From: Carya illinoinensis
Lineage: Eukaryota; Streptophyta; Magnoliopsida; Fagales; Juglandaceae
Direction: 5' to 3'
DNA: 64,000 nt
Assembly (NCBI RefSeq): GCF_018687715.1
Contig: NC_056766.1
Location: forward strand, 45,486,933-45,550,932
Made by a program: the position numbers and the translations under genes. Position 1 is the stretch's first letter; the number at the start of each line of letters is the position of its first letter. The notes under the pieces were generated by a model that saw only the letters and a program-made list of their open reading frames with translations, made no database searches and was not told where the DNA came from. Positions 1 through 12,062 of this stretch are shown here, piece by piece.

Positions 1-1040
1 AAAGCCAGAATATATGATCCTTGGCTTGTCTGAAAGTATCTCACAGTTTCTCCTGGTTCCACACAACACACTTGCATATGATCCTTGGAGTCTTGTCTGA
101 AAGTTTCTCACAGTTTTTTGGGTAATCATGTTTTTAAGACATTTGATGTTGTTGCACACTTGCACTCCTACTGATAAAGATGGAAAGTGCTTATGCAGTG
201 CATCATTGAGAAGTAGAACATTTGTTTGCCAACACTATTTTTTACTTTTCTGGTCCATTAGAAATTCTGAGGTGCTTGAGCACTTGGAGTTTGTTTGTTG
301 ATGTATGGTGATGATATATATTTTTTGTTAATGCAGTGCAGTGCAAACCTGATGCAGGAGGATCTGTTTTTGGGTGATTCTCTTATGTTCTTTCCTGTGA
401 ATTATCTGTTGAAACTAGCCTGCAGAATAATCGCTATTCTGTCCGGTATCAAAACCCTACAGCTAGTTTATCTAGGTAGTTACTTCCTTTTTTATTAGGT
501 ATTCCTATATGTTTTGTATGATTGTATCAGCTATGTTTGCAGTTGGAGCAACTGGAGACAGGAAAATGGAAGAAAGTTCAGATCTGTCCCTGCCTAGTAT
601 AGAGAACTAAAACTGATACTTTACTAAGATCAGAGTCAGAATATAGTTCTCCATACTAGATACTGGAGTCAAGACCAGTAAAAAATTTAAGTTCTTCCTA
701 TATTGTAACAAATATAAAGTTCTCAAAAGGTATAAGTGCTGTAATACTAACTAATGAAAGATTTTTAGAGAAAATAAAGGGCTAACCGTGGGGTTGAAAG
801 GCGTGATCTAAAGAAACAGCTTCCAACTTTCACTTATGGTGGGTTTGATGATGGTGATACACACCGGCAGCTTAACTGCTCATATCTATCTCTCTCTCTC
901 TCCCAAGAATGAAAAGCTACTCCACTAACCCATTTGCTGATCTCGACCTTGTTAATTTTTCTATCTTTTGTCAGACCATTCTAACCATAACATCCACCAA
1001 GTCCATGCCACTTTCCAAGTTTTAATAGATTAAAGCCCTA
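1..1040. other. Intergenic DNA, no gene recognised
   Basis: AT-rich sequence with only short, unconvincing open frames. A 40-bp motif is directly repeated at about 12-49 and 76-116 (both contain ATGATCCTTGG and CTCACAGTTT). Positions 401-440 are the inverse of the sequence at 1583-1626, which links this stretch to the repeat relic that follows. I see no coding signature. Confidence 0.5.
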
Positions 1041-1700
1041 TTGCACTCGATTCTTGACACCGAACAGAATAGAGATTATTCTGCAGACTAGGTTTAATAG
1101 ATGATCAAAACATAAAAGATAAGAGATTGCATGAGGTTGAGGATGGACATCCTATGGAAGAATGTCCATCCTCAAACTCGTCTTCCTCATAGTAGTAAAT
1201 TAATCCACTCAACCTCATGCAACTAATCAACGAAACTTTAAGCTTGAAGAGTACTAGGAAATTTTGGTAAATCAACTCTAAAATTAAGGTCCCCATGATG
1301 CTCCTCCCAACCACAGTGCTCCTAGAATAGAGCACAATTGTGACACAGGTTCTCAAAATTGAAATTAGAATCACAATCACAGATATCCTGCGCCATTAGA
1401 CGCATGGTTAACTCTTCAACCTGTCTCTGTAATCCTCAAACATCACGTTCTGAACGCTACGATCATGGTGTGGGACTTCCTCGTTTGGAACCTGCCCACG
1501 ACCGACCATGACCACCTGCCATGGAAACGGATGAGATATAACCCCAAGAGAAATGCTAAAGCTCTGATGCCAACTCATGTATGATAGAATAAAAATTATT
1601 CTGCAGGCTAGTTTCAACAGATAATCAACACATAGAAGACAAGAGATTGGCCCAAAATATAGAGAAAACTCTAAATAATATTGATTAATAGTAAAATTAA
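1041..1700 (-). mobile_element. Degenerate LTR-retrotransposon relic with primer-binding-like site
   Basis: On the minus strand, 1561-1572 reads TTGGCATCAGAGC-like, one change from the plant copia primer-binding site complementary to initiator Met tRNA. LTR-like sequence containing TTATTCTGCAG follows at 1573-1700. The same motif recurs directly at about 1067-1112 and inverted at 401-440. No gag or pol survives. This is probably old LTR debris; boundaries are uncertain. Confidence 0.35.
1133..1179. repeat. Short hairpin (18-bp inverted repeat)
   Basis: Arms 1133-1150 and 1162-1179 pair at 17 of 18 positions around an 11-base loop. The arm contains GAGGATGGACAT and its complement. A third related motif (CTCAACCTCATGCAA) follows at about 1208-1222. 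The function is unknown. Confidence 0.6.
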
Positions 1701-2474
1701 AAATGATTTTATGAAGCCCACAAGCCGGACTTAAATAGATGCAAAATTCGAAATTATAAAGATTTTTTCAATAATGAAAAAATCTAAATTATTGTATGAG
1801 AAATAAATGAATAAATAAACAACAATCCTACAAAAAATCTGGTCAAAATTGAAGTCATAATCACTTCCAAACTTGTAACCAAATATTTAGTAACAATGCA
1901 AGAATGAACATAAATATATGATTTGAGGGAAAATAACTAATATCGTAAGTATATATGATTTGAGAGAAAATAACTGATATTATTTTGAAGTGATTTAGGA
2001 GAAAATAACTGATACCTTATATCAATTTGAGTTTGCACCAGAGTTTAATCCTTTCCCCTTTCGGGGGCATGCTGGACCATATCGTGGGCCTAAGCCCAAG
2101 CTTAACTCAATAAGCCCTAAGTCAAGGGCTTGGCCCACTGAAAGGATATAGTGATAGCTACCCAAGAATCTTGGGAGCTTATCTGATAACTTTTTGAATT
2201 TCAAACGATGGGTTAGACGGTCATCACATGAAACAGAAGACACTATGGGTTCTATTTATACCACCTACGTATGACAACGAGAATCATCTTCTACTCCCAA
2301 AGAAATCTCTATTATTTTACTGATTTAGGCATCAGAGGCATTACACGAACCACCCAAGCCCTATCTCTCTTAAAGAGTTAGCAGTTTGATTTCTAGATTT
2401 ATCTCGTCATTTTCCTTGCTTTGCTTTTTAAAAGTGTCCTGTTCTTTAGGAGAAAGTATTTTTTGAGTACCATT
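1701..2474. mobile_element. AT-rich DNA with a possible Gypsy-type LTR relic
   Basis: About 2015-2420 contains GC-richer sequence ending in GATTTAGGCATCAGAGGC, a style typical of LTR tails in plant Ty3/gypsy elements. No coding sequence and no second LTR accompany it. The assignment rests on style only. The rest of the interval is featureless AT-rich DNA. Confidence 0.25.
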
Positions 2475-2862
2475 TTTTAAAAATGAAGCTAGTAGAGATA
2501 TGATAAATGTGTGAATAGTAATTAAATAATTTGCAAATAGTAATGAAATTGATTGAGTGAATATGTTTTATGGGGTTTTGGGAATGGAGTGAAAAAAAAG
2601 TCGAATAAAAACTTATAAAATTAAAATAGAGTTAGAATATAATTTTTTAAAATAACTTTTGTTTTGAGATTTAAAAAGTTAAATTGTTTTTGATCTTTTG
2701 TTTGGAAGTTTATTAAAGTTATAATAATTAGGTAATGATTAGAAAAAAATTGAAAAGTTAAAAATTTAAAATTGAAAAAATTTTGTATTTTAATAGTTTT
2801 TGAATGTTGAAATTAGAAAAGATGAGTTGAGTCTATCTCAACATCCAAACAGAGCCTTAGAG
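2475..2862 (-). mobile_element. MITE-like repeat, copy 1
   Basis: The reverse complement starts AGGCTCTGTTTGGATG and aligns over nearly its whole length with 37122-37485, which starts AGGCCTCGTTTGGATA. Both are AT-rich, non-coding and share internal landmarks such as CCCAAAACCCCAT / CCTAAAACCCCAT. Two dispersed copies in opposite orientation indicate a short non-autonomous transposon. No clean target duplication is visible. Confidence 0.55.
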
Positions 2863-3182
2863 CTGTGTTTAGGGGGAGAGTATACCCATCCATACGAAAC
2901 TATCTCAAACAATCTAAGATAATCTTACCATCCAAATTACGCAACATAAATTCAGAACAAACCGACATAAATTCAGCACAAACTTCATAATAGAAGACTT
3001 CATGGTATCTTTGCCCCAACCAAGATAAATAATAAACTACATAAAGTATGCATGACTTAAACTAAATTGATGGTGATGATATTGGTTTAACAGGGACTTT
3101 ATGGTTATCATGCTACTTTGTTTCCAAAAAATCAAATTCTAGAGCGGTGCAGCTATGTTTATAAGTTTTTAGGTAATAAGAA

Positions 3183-3604
3183 CAGTGTTTTAAATACCGT
3201 ACCGTACTGGCCGGTACGGCCAAAATATGTCGTACTGGCCACTAGTCCGGTACAGGTATTATACCTGTTTCGTATCGGTCCAATTACCGGTACGTACTGG
3301 CCGATATTTTGGCCTGTACTGGCCGGTATTTTGGCATTTACTTTTTTTTTTTTTTCATTTCTTCAAACTACAAGCTTATTTTTTTTTATCCCAATTCAGA
3401 CTAGACTATTTATAATTTTTATATATATATGTATTTATGCATAATTTATTCATATATAGACTATTATTTTGGAATATAATTTTTATATATATTTATACAT
3501 ATAATTTATTCATATATTGACTATCCCGGAACGGTACACGAAATGGTACCGGTATTGAAATATTTCATTCCAGTACTTTGACTGGTATGATTTTCAAAAC
3601 ATTG
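3183..3604. mobile_element. hAT-like MITE with CCGGTAC-rich interior
   Basis: Imperfect terminal inverted repeats begin CAGTGTTTTAAATACC on the left and CAATGTTTTGAAAATC on the right (read inward). The flanking 8-mers AATAAGAA and AGTAAGAT match at 6 of 8, compatible with a decayed 8-bp hAT target duplication. The interior is rich in GTACCGG/CCGGTAC near the ends and AT-rich in the middle, with no transposase. It interrupts the TNL exon homology exactly. Confidence 0.6.
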
Positions 3605-3777
3605 AGTAAGATGGCTTTTAATTTTCAGCTTTGTCTCCCTTATGATGTCCGACCAAGAGAAATAGAAGCATGGGTAATAAATATTGAGGGGCCAGGCTAT
3701 TTGGGTGATATGAGTGGAATAATAGCATATGTCCATATGTTTTTTAAAGAAGCTCGTTGCTAGCGCAAAATTATTTG

Positions 3778-4247
3778 TCTCAAGAAACAAAGCATAAAGA
3801 AAAGCATTGCAAGCAAGAAAGACATGGAAACATTGAACATCACAGCTGTAAAACACAAAGAAATACATGCGGCAGCAGCAAAGTCATAAATGAAATACTC
3901 TGCAATGACCAAGAAGTACATGCAATAGAGAAAATACACTGCAACAAAAGAGAAGCGGAAAGCACCTGCAGAAATAAGAAAGCACTGACAAAGAAAAGCT
4001 AGTGATCGCTCGTGAAGTGCATGGTTACATGTCAGGGACTAGATATGTAAAGCCATGCTGTCCATAATGCTGCAATCCGTTACTTGTAATTAGAAAGCAG
4101 ATTAAAAGTTGGTTTTTTGATCTTTTGCTTTTCAGCTTTTTATAATGTATATATAGCAGTAACTTTGTATCACAAAACAAATCAATGAGAACAAGACTTC
4201 TCTCCATTATTACTTGTTTATTTTCAAGTTATGTTCTTATTTTAACA
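3778..4247 (+). repeat. Copia-1 5' LTR (470 bp)
   Basis: It begins TCTCAAGAAAC and ends TTTTAACA next to the primer-binding site. The target duplication and the 3' LTR both place the start at TC, not at an upstream TG, so the termini are TC...CA instead of the canonical TG...CA. A TATA-rich stretch lies at about 4138-4156. Confidence 0.9.
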
Positions 4248-4259
4248 TGGTATCAAAGC
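4248..4259 (+). promoter_or_regulatory. Copia-1 primer-binding site
   Basis: TGGTATCAAAGC follows the 5' LTR directly. It is one base from the common plant copia site TGGTATCAGAGC, which pairs with the 3' end of initiator methionine tRNA to prime minus-strand synthesis. Confidence 0.85.
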
Positions 4260-4301
4260 GGATCTTCTCTTAGTTTGTGAGCAGACCCTATCTCGAAAAT
4301 C

Positions 4302-5649
4302 ATGACATCTTCATCTTCTTCTTCTCCTTCTTCCCTCGAAGATCCAAATAGTCATTTTTTCCTACATCACAGTGACAATGCCAACATTGTGATTGTCTCA
4401 CCACCATTAACTGGTTCAAATTATATCTCTTGGAGCAGATCTTTTCTGCTTTCCATTTCCATCAAAAACAAATATGGTTTCCTAGATGGGACCATCACCA
4501 CTCCTGATTTGTTAGTTCCTTCCTACGTTTCATGGCTAAGATGCAACAAAATCCTCCTTGCATAGATCCTAAATTCTGTTTCAAAGGACATTGCTTCTAA
4601 TGTTTTTTCCATGACCTCAGCTAAGCAAGTTTGGGACAAACTTAAAGAAAGATTTGCTCAACCTGATGAAACTTGAATTTATCATCTTCAACACAAGCTG
4701 AGTGGCATTGTCTCAAGGACATCTATCGGTAAGTGATTACTTCACACAACTTAATGCTATTTGGGAAGAGTTGCATAGTTATAGACCCCTTCCCTGTTGT
4801 TCTTGTGGAAAGTGTACATGTGATGCCTTGAAAAAGGTTGGTGAAGTTCAACAAGGAAATTATGTCTTTAAGTTTTTAATGGGGTTAAATGATAGTTATG
4901 ATTCTGTGAGAGGACAGATCATTTTGCTAAGTCCTTTGCCCTCATTGGATAAAACCTTCTCATTGATTTTGCAAGAGGAGAGACAAAGACAAGCAAGAAA
5001 CATAGCCTTACCCACCTCAAAACCCTCTGCCCTTCTTGCCTACCAAAGCTTTCCAAAGAAAAAGGAAAAATCAGACCTTGTTTGCCATCATTGTGGCAAG
5101 GTAGGACATACAAATGATAAGTGCTATAGGTTAGTAGGCTTCCTACCAAATTTTAAGTTTACCAAAATCAAGTTTGGGAATGCCTCTACTGCTCCATATT
5201 CTGCAAACCAAGTTGCTGGACAGATTACCAATTCACCTAAGGAAATGCCTGCCCAAAGTGCCTCTCAACTGAACATCTCTCAAGCACAAGCACAACACCT
5301 CTTAGCTTTTGTCAATGCTCAATTTCCTCATATGAACTTGGAACAAACCAGGCCAATTTTGCCTACACCTGCTCCTGCCAAGCCAGACCCTCCTGAAACT
5401 AGCTCCTCGACCACACCTTACTCAAACTTAGCAGGTAATCATCATTGCCTTTCCTCTCTTTCTATACCTGTAGATCACTCTCATCTTAATGCTGTGAAAC
5501 ACTCTGATATTTATAACACACCATGGATCATGGACACAGGAGCCACTGATCACATGGTGTGCTCTACATCCTTCTTTGACAGCCCCCCTTCTTGCATACA
5601 AGCTTTTGTGCAACTCCCAAATGGCACAAAGCTCGAGTCACACACATAG
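4302..5649 (+). pseudogene. gag: Copia-1 gag and protease start, broken
   Basis: The frame opens at an ATG 43 bp after the primer-binding site with a Ser-rich N terminus, then the copia gag motif NYISWSRSFLLS. A TAG at 4563 and a frameshift before 4702 break it. The second part carries the gag core, a CCHC zinc knuckle (CHHCGKVGHTNDKC, about 5080-5125) and the protease motif WIMDTGATDHM at about 5521-5556. In an intact element this would package RNA into virus-like particles and begin the polyprotein. The frame ends at 5649 after the protease active site. Confidence 0.85.
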
Positions 5650-5696
5650 ACATTGTTAAGCTATCATAATCACTATCATTAACTGATGTCTTATGT

Positions 5697-8600
5697 GTGG
5701 CTTCATTCACTTTCAACATCATCTCAGTTAGCAAGCTTACTCAAAAACCAAATACCTGTCTATTTTTCTTAAGAGATCTTTGCTTCATTCAGGTCCTCTC
5801 TTCATGGATGACGATTAAACTTGCTAAAGTCCATGCTGGCCTATATTATCTGCTGCCTCCTTCTCATGACAGCAGCATCAACCCTCCTTTAAATCTTTCC
5901 AATCATGCTCGAGCCAACCAAGCAGCCATTCAACAAGATTTTGACTTATGGCATTTTAGACTAGGACATTTATCTTCAAAAAGAATGAATTTAATTCATT
6001 CTCTTGTTCCCAATGTAAAGTCCAAGGACCTGGCTCATTGTAAAATCTATCCCTTGGCTAAACATAAACATGTTCCTTTTTCTTCAAGTGTATCCACTAG
6101 TTCATTTCCTTTTGATCTAATTCATTGTGATATATGGAGCCCATATTCTAAAGCATCAATTCAAGGGTTTCATTACTTCTTAACCATTGTGGATGACTAT
6201 TCAAGAATTACTTGGGGGTTTTTTAGTGAAACTGAAATCAGACACAAGGCCCATCCTGCAATCATTCCTTCAGCTCATACACACTCAATTCAATAGCAAA
6301 GTTAAGAAAATCAGAACTGACAATGGTCTTGAATTTGACATGGCTGATTTTTATAAAGATCATGGCATCATTCACCAAAAATCTTGTGTGTATACTCCTC
6401 AACAGAATGGTGTTGTTGAAAGAAAACACCAACACCTCTTGAATGTTGCTAGATCACTCCTTTTTCAAGCTGGATTACCCACTTCCTTTTTGGGAGATGC
6501 CATCTTAATTGCAGCATACATCATAAACAGGATCCCTACACCCCTCATTTCTAACAAATCTCCCTATGAAAGGCTCTTTTCTTCACCACCCTCTTATTTT
6601 CATCTTCGAGTCTTTGGATGTTTAAGTCATGCTAGCACTCCTAAGCACCATAGAACCAAGTTCGAGCCTCGAGCCAAACCATGCATTTTTCTGGGATATC
6701 CAGCCAACAAAGGATACAAACTCTATGATATAGAGAATCATTCTACCTTTGTTTCTAGGAATGTAATCTTCCATGAATTTGTCTTTCCTTTTCACTCCAC
6801 TCCATCCTCTCATTCCTCTTTCCCTCAAAATCTGGTTCTACCTCCTCCACCACCAGATAACCACTTCCCATCTTCCCTTGATGAGCTGCACTCTGATGAA
6901 CTACCTTCCACCTCCAATTCTACTCCCCAATCTGAACCACCTACTCTTGAGCCATCTCTGCCTGCTGCCTCTTTTGATCCACCTCTTCCTTTACCTCCTC
7001 TTGATGAGATACATGCCACCTCAGTTTCTAATCCACCTCCTCAAAAATCCACCAGAGATAGGCATCAACCTGCCTATCTCCAACAATATCACTGCCAGTT
7101 AGCAGAATCTCTACCTCTCAATACCTCCTCTCCACCCTCTACACTTTATCCCCTTAGCCATCACCTTACCTACAAACAACTATCTCCATCTCATCAATCC
7201 TTCTCTATTTCCCTCTCCCTCTTCTCTGAACCTCACTCCTATAGTGAAACTGTGAAATTTAAACATTGGAAAGATGCTATGCAAACTGAACTCAATGCTT
7301 CGGAAGAAAACAACACTTGGATTGTCACTTGCCTTCCCCCAACAAAACTGCCATTGGTTGCAAATATGTCTACAAAGTAAAGCTAAAATCAGATGGTTCC
7401 TTTGAAAGACACAAAGCTAGACTTGTAGCCAAGGGGTACACTCAAAGAGATGGTTTTGATTTTCAAGAAACATTCAATCCAGTGGCTAAACTCACCACAA
7501 TTCATATCTTCCTTGCCTTAGCATCCATTCATAACTGGTTCTTATCTCAAATGAATGTTCATAATGCATTCTTACATGGGGATCTCAATGAGAAAATTTA
7601 TATGGAGCTGCCTCCAGGCTATCACAATCACAGAGAGCAGATTGAAGGGGAGAAATTAGTATGCAAACTAAATAAGTCACTCTATGGACTTAAACAAGCA
7701 TCAAGACAATGGTTCTCAAAGTTTTCTAACTCACTCACCTCTATTCGATTTCAGCAATCTAAATCTGACTATTCCTTATTCACTAAGGTTAGTCCAAAGG
7801 GGTTTACAGTACTCCTAGTGTATGTGGATGATATCATAGTGGGAAGTAATTCTCAAGAAGAAATTAATTCACTCAAGGCTTACCTTCACAGCTAGTTCAA
7901 GCTTAAAGACCTTGGACCTCTCAAATACTTCTTAGGCCTAGAGGTTGCAAGGTCATCTTCTGGAATCAATATCTATTAAAGAATGTATACTCTTGAAATC
8001 TTGGAAGATGCAAGCTTACTTGGTACCAAAACAATCTCTACACCTATTGAGTTGAATCATAAGTTGAGTCACACCACAAATAAGATTCTAGAAGACCCCA
8101 CAGCCTATAGAAGACTCATTGGAAGGTTGATTTACTTGACAATTACTAGACCTGATATCACTTACGCTGTAAATGTTCTAAGCCAATTTATGGACAAGCC
8201 CTCACAAACACATATGCACTTAGCTTATAGGATTCTTAGATATCTCAAAGGATCTATAGGCCAAGGCATTTTCTTGTCATCAAAATCATCTTTACACCTA
8301 AAAGCATATAGTGACTCTGATTGGGCTGCTTGTCCCGACACTAGGAGGTCTGTCAGAGGTTTTTGTGTGTTCATTGGAGACTCATTGATAAGTTGGAAAT
8401 CAAAGAAACAAGTAACTGTCTCTAGATCTTCAGCTGAGGCAGAGTATAGGGCACTAGCTTCCACAAGTTGTGAGATTGTGTGGCTTCTTGGTCTGTTAAG
8501 AGAGTTCAACATCTACCATGAACAATCTGCTCTACTGTTCTGTGATAACCAAGTAGCTATCCACATCACAAAGAACCCTATCTTCCATGAAAGGACTAAA

Positions 8601-8783
8601 CACATAGAGCTAGACTGCCATTTTGTTCGAGAAAAAGTCCTAGCTGGAGTTATCACTCCTATCCGCATTGCTTCAAGGTTCCAATTGGCAGACATTTTTA
8701 CTATGGCTCTATCAGCTTCTGTTTTTCAGTTTTTATTGTCCAAGATGGGAATCTTAAATATCTATGCCCATCTTGAGGGGGAG
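5697..8783 (+). pseudogene. pol: Copia-1 integrase, reverse transcriptase and RNase H, broken
   Basis: The pre-integrase zinc region (WHFRLGHLS) is followed by CKIY where CxxC is expected, so one zinc Cys is lost. The integrase core keeps HCDIWSPY, RTDNGLEF and PQQNGVVERKH, but a frameshift falls near 6190-6296. RT begins in another frame at about 7317 ([14 protein letters not shown]) and keeps YVDD at 7821-7832. In-frame stops fall at 7893 and 7977. RNase H (YSDSDWAACPDTRRS, SRSSAEAEYRALA) follows and reaches the 3' LTR. The frameshifts and stops make this non-functional. Confidence 0.88.
8775..8783 (+). promoter_or_regulatory. Copia-1 polypurine tract
   Basis: GAGGGGGAG directly precedes the 3' LTR and would prime plus-strand synthesis. 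Its end fixes the LTR start at TCTCAAG. Confidence 0.8.
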
Positions 8784-9253
8784 TCTCAAGAAACAAAGCA
8801 TAAAGAAAAGCATTGCAAGCAAGAAAGACATGGAAACACTGAACACCATAGCTGCAACACACAAAGAAATACATGTGGCAGCAGCAAAGGCATAAATGAA
8901 ATACTTTGCAATGACCAAGAAGTACATGCAGTAGAGAAAACACACTGTAGCAAAAGAGAAGTAGAAAGCACCTACAGAAATAAGAAAGCACTGATAAAGA
9001 AAAGCCAATGATCACTTGTGAAGTGCATGGTTACATGTCAGGGACTAGATATGTAAAGCCATGCTGTCTATAAAGCTGCAATCCATTACTTGTAATTAGA
9101 AAGCATATTAAAAGTTGGTTTTTAGATCTTTTGCTTTTCAGCTTTTTGTAATATATATACAGCAGTAACTTTGTATCACAAAACAAATCAATGAGAACAA
9201 GACTTCTCTCCATTATTGCTTGTTTATTTTCAAGTTCTGTTCTTATTTTAACA
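8784..9253 (+). repeat. Copia-1 3' LTR (470 bp)
   Basis: It aligns end to end with 3778-4247 without length difference, from TCTCAAGAAAC to TTTTAACA. It is followed by the ATTTG target duplication and then by resumed TNL exon homology. Confidence 0.9.
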
Positions 9254-9325
9254 ATTTGTGACGCTAAAATAAGTAGTAACAACTCAAATAATGTATAGCA
9301 TATTCGGAAAGGACAATAGAAGACT

Positions 9326-9630
9326 GTTACGATATAAAATAAAGAATAAAATCACTATTTATCCCAAAAACTTAAGTTGATAAGAAGTGGTAGATTTTAT
9401 TATCTATTTTATTCCTTAACAAAGACTTCATAGCATCTCTGCCCCAAGTAGGATAAATAATAAACTCCCTAGATTTATGATTGGGATTCATGATATTATA
9501 AGAAGCCCAATGGGAATTGGGATGTATTTTTCTTGGCTTCATGTCATCTGAAATCAACATTATTACTCCACATTAAAGGCAACATTGTTCTCATGGATTG
9601 ATATGCATAATGCATATTTGTCGTAATGTC
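9326..9630. other. TNL-associated flanking block, copy interrupted by LINE
   Basis: From about 9421 the sequence matches 36780-37030 (GACTTCATAGCATC, GGGATGTATTTTTCTTGGC, CATCTGAAATCA). It continues on the far side of the LINE at 18597. It is a non-coding block that accompanies TNL copies in this window. Confidence 0.6.
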
Positions 9631-9837
9631 TTTGTATTTTGTGTTTTTTTTTTTATTAAAAAAAAAGAGCCAGAAGCCTCACACATAGAGACCCCATCCC
9701 AAGTTTATTGAAAAAGACCCTCACTTATGGCTGAGGAAAAACCATATAACAAGCCAAGCCTTTGGGAGGATTACAAAAGGAGCAAAAAGGCTAAAAAAAA
9801 TGAAAAACAAAAATAACTAAACACAAAACCAACCAAT

Positions 9838-11790
9838 CTAAACAGGCCAATAACAAAATTGAAAAAACCAATCAACTAATGATCTTCGAATATAAGCAGT
9901 GCCCATTTTGTCTAATCTGTACCACCCCTTTACAAGAAGAGGCAGTTGAGAACTTTCCTCATAAAACTTATTCTCACCCAAAAATGCAGTGCCCATTTTT
10001 ATTGCCTTCTCTATAAAAATGGTGAATTGAAAAGACCCATCCCACAATCAAGTCTTTCAACTGATCCCAGAAATCCCACAAATACCACACTGTACATCTA
10101 TTCTTCAAAACCCAATTAACAACCACCACTGAATCACATTCTACTTCAACATTTGGAAAACCCATCTGCTTGCATAATTTAATTCCTTTAATCAACACCC
10201 TTAGTTCAGCTTCATTGTTAGATCACGACCCAAAGAATTTGGAGAAACCGAATACCATAGTCCCCATCTCATCTCGCAAGATCCCTCCCCCTCCCGCCGG
10301 ACCTGGATTACCAAGACTACTTCCATCTACATTAAGCTTAAAACAGCCTTGTCTCGGCTTCATCCATCTCAATACAAGAGACCAGAATTTATGGGGTTCC
10401 CTCACCTGAATATCCAAGTTCCGCAAGACCCTTATATCACTCTAATTAATTAATTTACCAGACTTTAAGTCGGTCGCCACTAACCGTGTCCAATGCTTAA
10501 TCGAGCACCATATCTCAACCAAGTTTTCATACCTACCCTCCACCCTAGCAACACACCTCCTACGCCATAATCTCCACACAATAATACAAGGAATCAAACC
10601 CAATAAAGACCCAATCTGAGATGATCTTGAAGCTCTATTAAACCATACTTGCATCCTTTCCTTCCAACCTTGATGGCTATAGAAAGGAATACCAATCTCA
10701 GCTGAAGCTCTATGCCACAACTCTGTAGCAGCCTCTCCCTTGTTCAAAATGTGATCCAGAGTTTCAACATGTCTCTCCCTGCAGCAATTACAAGCTGAAA
10801 CAATAAGAATTCCAATACGCCTAATATTTTCATCCACTACTAGACAACCAAAAGCAACCTTCCAAACACAAACCACAACTTGGCAAAGAGTTATGCCAAA
10901 TCCATTTAGCCCATTCAAAATTCGGCACTCTTAAACCTATAACCTCCCAAGCTGATTTTGAAGAAAAACAACCACTTTTATTTGGCGACCAAATCAGTAT
11001 GTCTTTCTCAGAATGTAAGGAACCAATTGTGTTCATTACCTCTGAAGCTTTCTGATCACCCAGAAACAAGGTCAACCTCTCCACATCCCATTCATTGTTA
11101 ATCACCAAGTCCTTTACCATAATCTGCTCTATATCATCCACCTCCTCCCTCAAAGGACCGGACCCCAAAAACTTATCAAACCATAATGAGATATTACCTT
11201 CCTTTACTTTCCATTTTGAGTTCTCAATTAAAACCGGCAAGCACTCCAAAATTTCTCCAAAATATTGATCCTGTACTACGATTACAGCACACCACATTTC
11301 CATTTTTAAGGTATTTGGCTCTAAAGAACCTGGACCATAGGGAATCCTTTGATAACAAATTCTATCCAAACTTCAAAAAGAGAGACTTCTGAACCTCTGC
11401 CACATTCCAAACCCCTACTCCACCTTTATCAACTGGAATGCACATCTTTTTCCAAGACCTCCAACTCCTTTTATTTTTTCCTTCAAACTCTCCCCATAAA
11501 AACTTAGCAAATAGACCCTACACCTTAGAAATGATAGCTTTCGGAGCATGTACGACATACAACAAGTGCACAGGCATACTGGAGAGAACATGTCTTAAAA
11601 GAATTAGTCGACCCCTTGTGAAAGCAGCCTTGCTTTCCAGCCTGATATTTTCTTGGAAATTCTATGAATTAACGGATCGAAATGGCAGCTTTTCAATCTT
11701 CCATCCACAATTGGCACACCAAGACAGAAAAATGGAAATTTTCCTTCCTGAAAACCAGTTTCTACCAAAATCTCTCTCCTTCTACCAGAA
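9838..11790 (-). pseudogene. LINE 3' part: RT thumb, zf-RVT and RNase H
   Basis: Reading from 11790 down, the frames give SGWKARLLSQ and FAKFLWGEF motifs of the region after the RT palm. The zf-RVT zone follows, with ISLWFDKFLG and LIWSPNKSGCFSSKSAWEV motifs. The RNase H domain starts with KLNVDGSSLGNPGPAGGG (about 10290-10345) and includes VECDSVVVVNWV. Frame changes occur near 11370, 10900, 10430 and 10200. In a live LINE this would end the RT polyprotein and degrade the RNA of the hybrid. Confidence 0.82.
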
Positions 11791-12062
11791 GTGTGTGATG
11801 CCAGTCACAGATTACAAGAGATGCTCATGTTTCAAACCTTTGTAAAATATAGGTATATGATACAAATCTCAAAAGACACATGCACTTAGAATTTAGAATT
11901 AACAACCCCACTATTATATAGCGCAATCATGAAGTGCATGTACGAGCAGCAAACAACGACAAAGAAACTAGACAACAACAAAAAAAAAAAAAATCAAACA
12001 ACAACAAAATAAAATAAAACAAAAATGCATGTAATGTATGTAATGCATGTAATGCATACCTG

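Larger units (their letters stand above)
3778..9253 (+). mobile_element. Copia-1, full-length but degenerate Ty1/copia retrotransposon
   Basis: Two 470-bp LTRs flank a gag-protease-integrase-RT-RNase H order typical of Ty1/copia. The element is bracketed by a perfect 5-bp target duplication, ATTTG (3773-3777 and 9254-9258). The primer-binding site and polypurine tract are in place. The LTRs differ at roughly 30 positions by eye (about 94% identity), mostly transitions, so the insertion is not recent. Several frameshifts and stops make it non-autonomous. It lies inside a TNL exon relic, and that exon homology continues directly after the right target duplication. Confidence 0.93.
3094..9325 (+). 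pseudogene. TNL last-exon (post-LRR domain) relic split by two insertions
   Basis: An intron tail ending in AACAG at 3093 is followed by sequence matching exon 5 of TNL-1 (28773 onward), including the LFPKNQI motif. The match runs 3094-3182, resumes at 3605-3777 (IEGPGYLGD-like, homologous to IEGPHYLED) and resumes again at 9254-9325. The gaps are an hAT-like MITE (3183-3604) and the complete Copia-1 element (3778-9253). No other TNL exon is attached, so this is an orphan fragment of the gene family. The frame is broken and it cannot encode a receptor. Confidence 0.8.

Noticed and set aside
4248..4259. tRNA gene at TGGTATCA sites
   Set aside because: These are primer-binding sites complementary to a tRNA 3' end. 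No cloverleaf sequence surrounds them.
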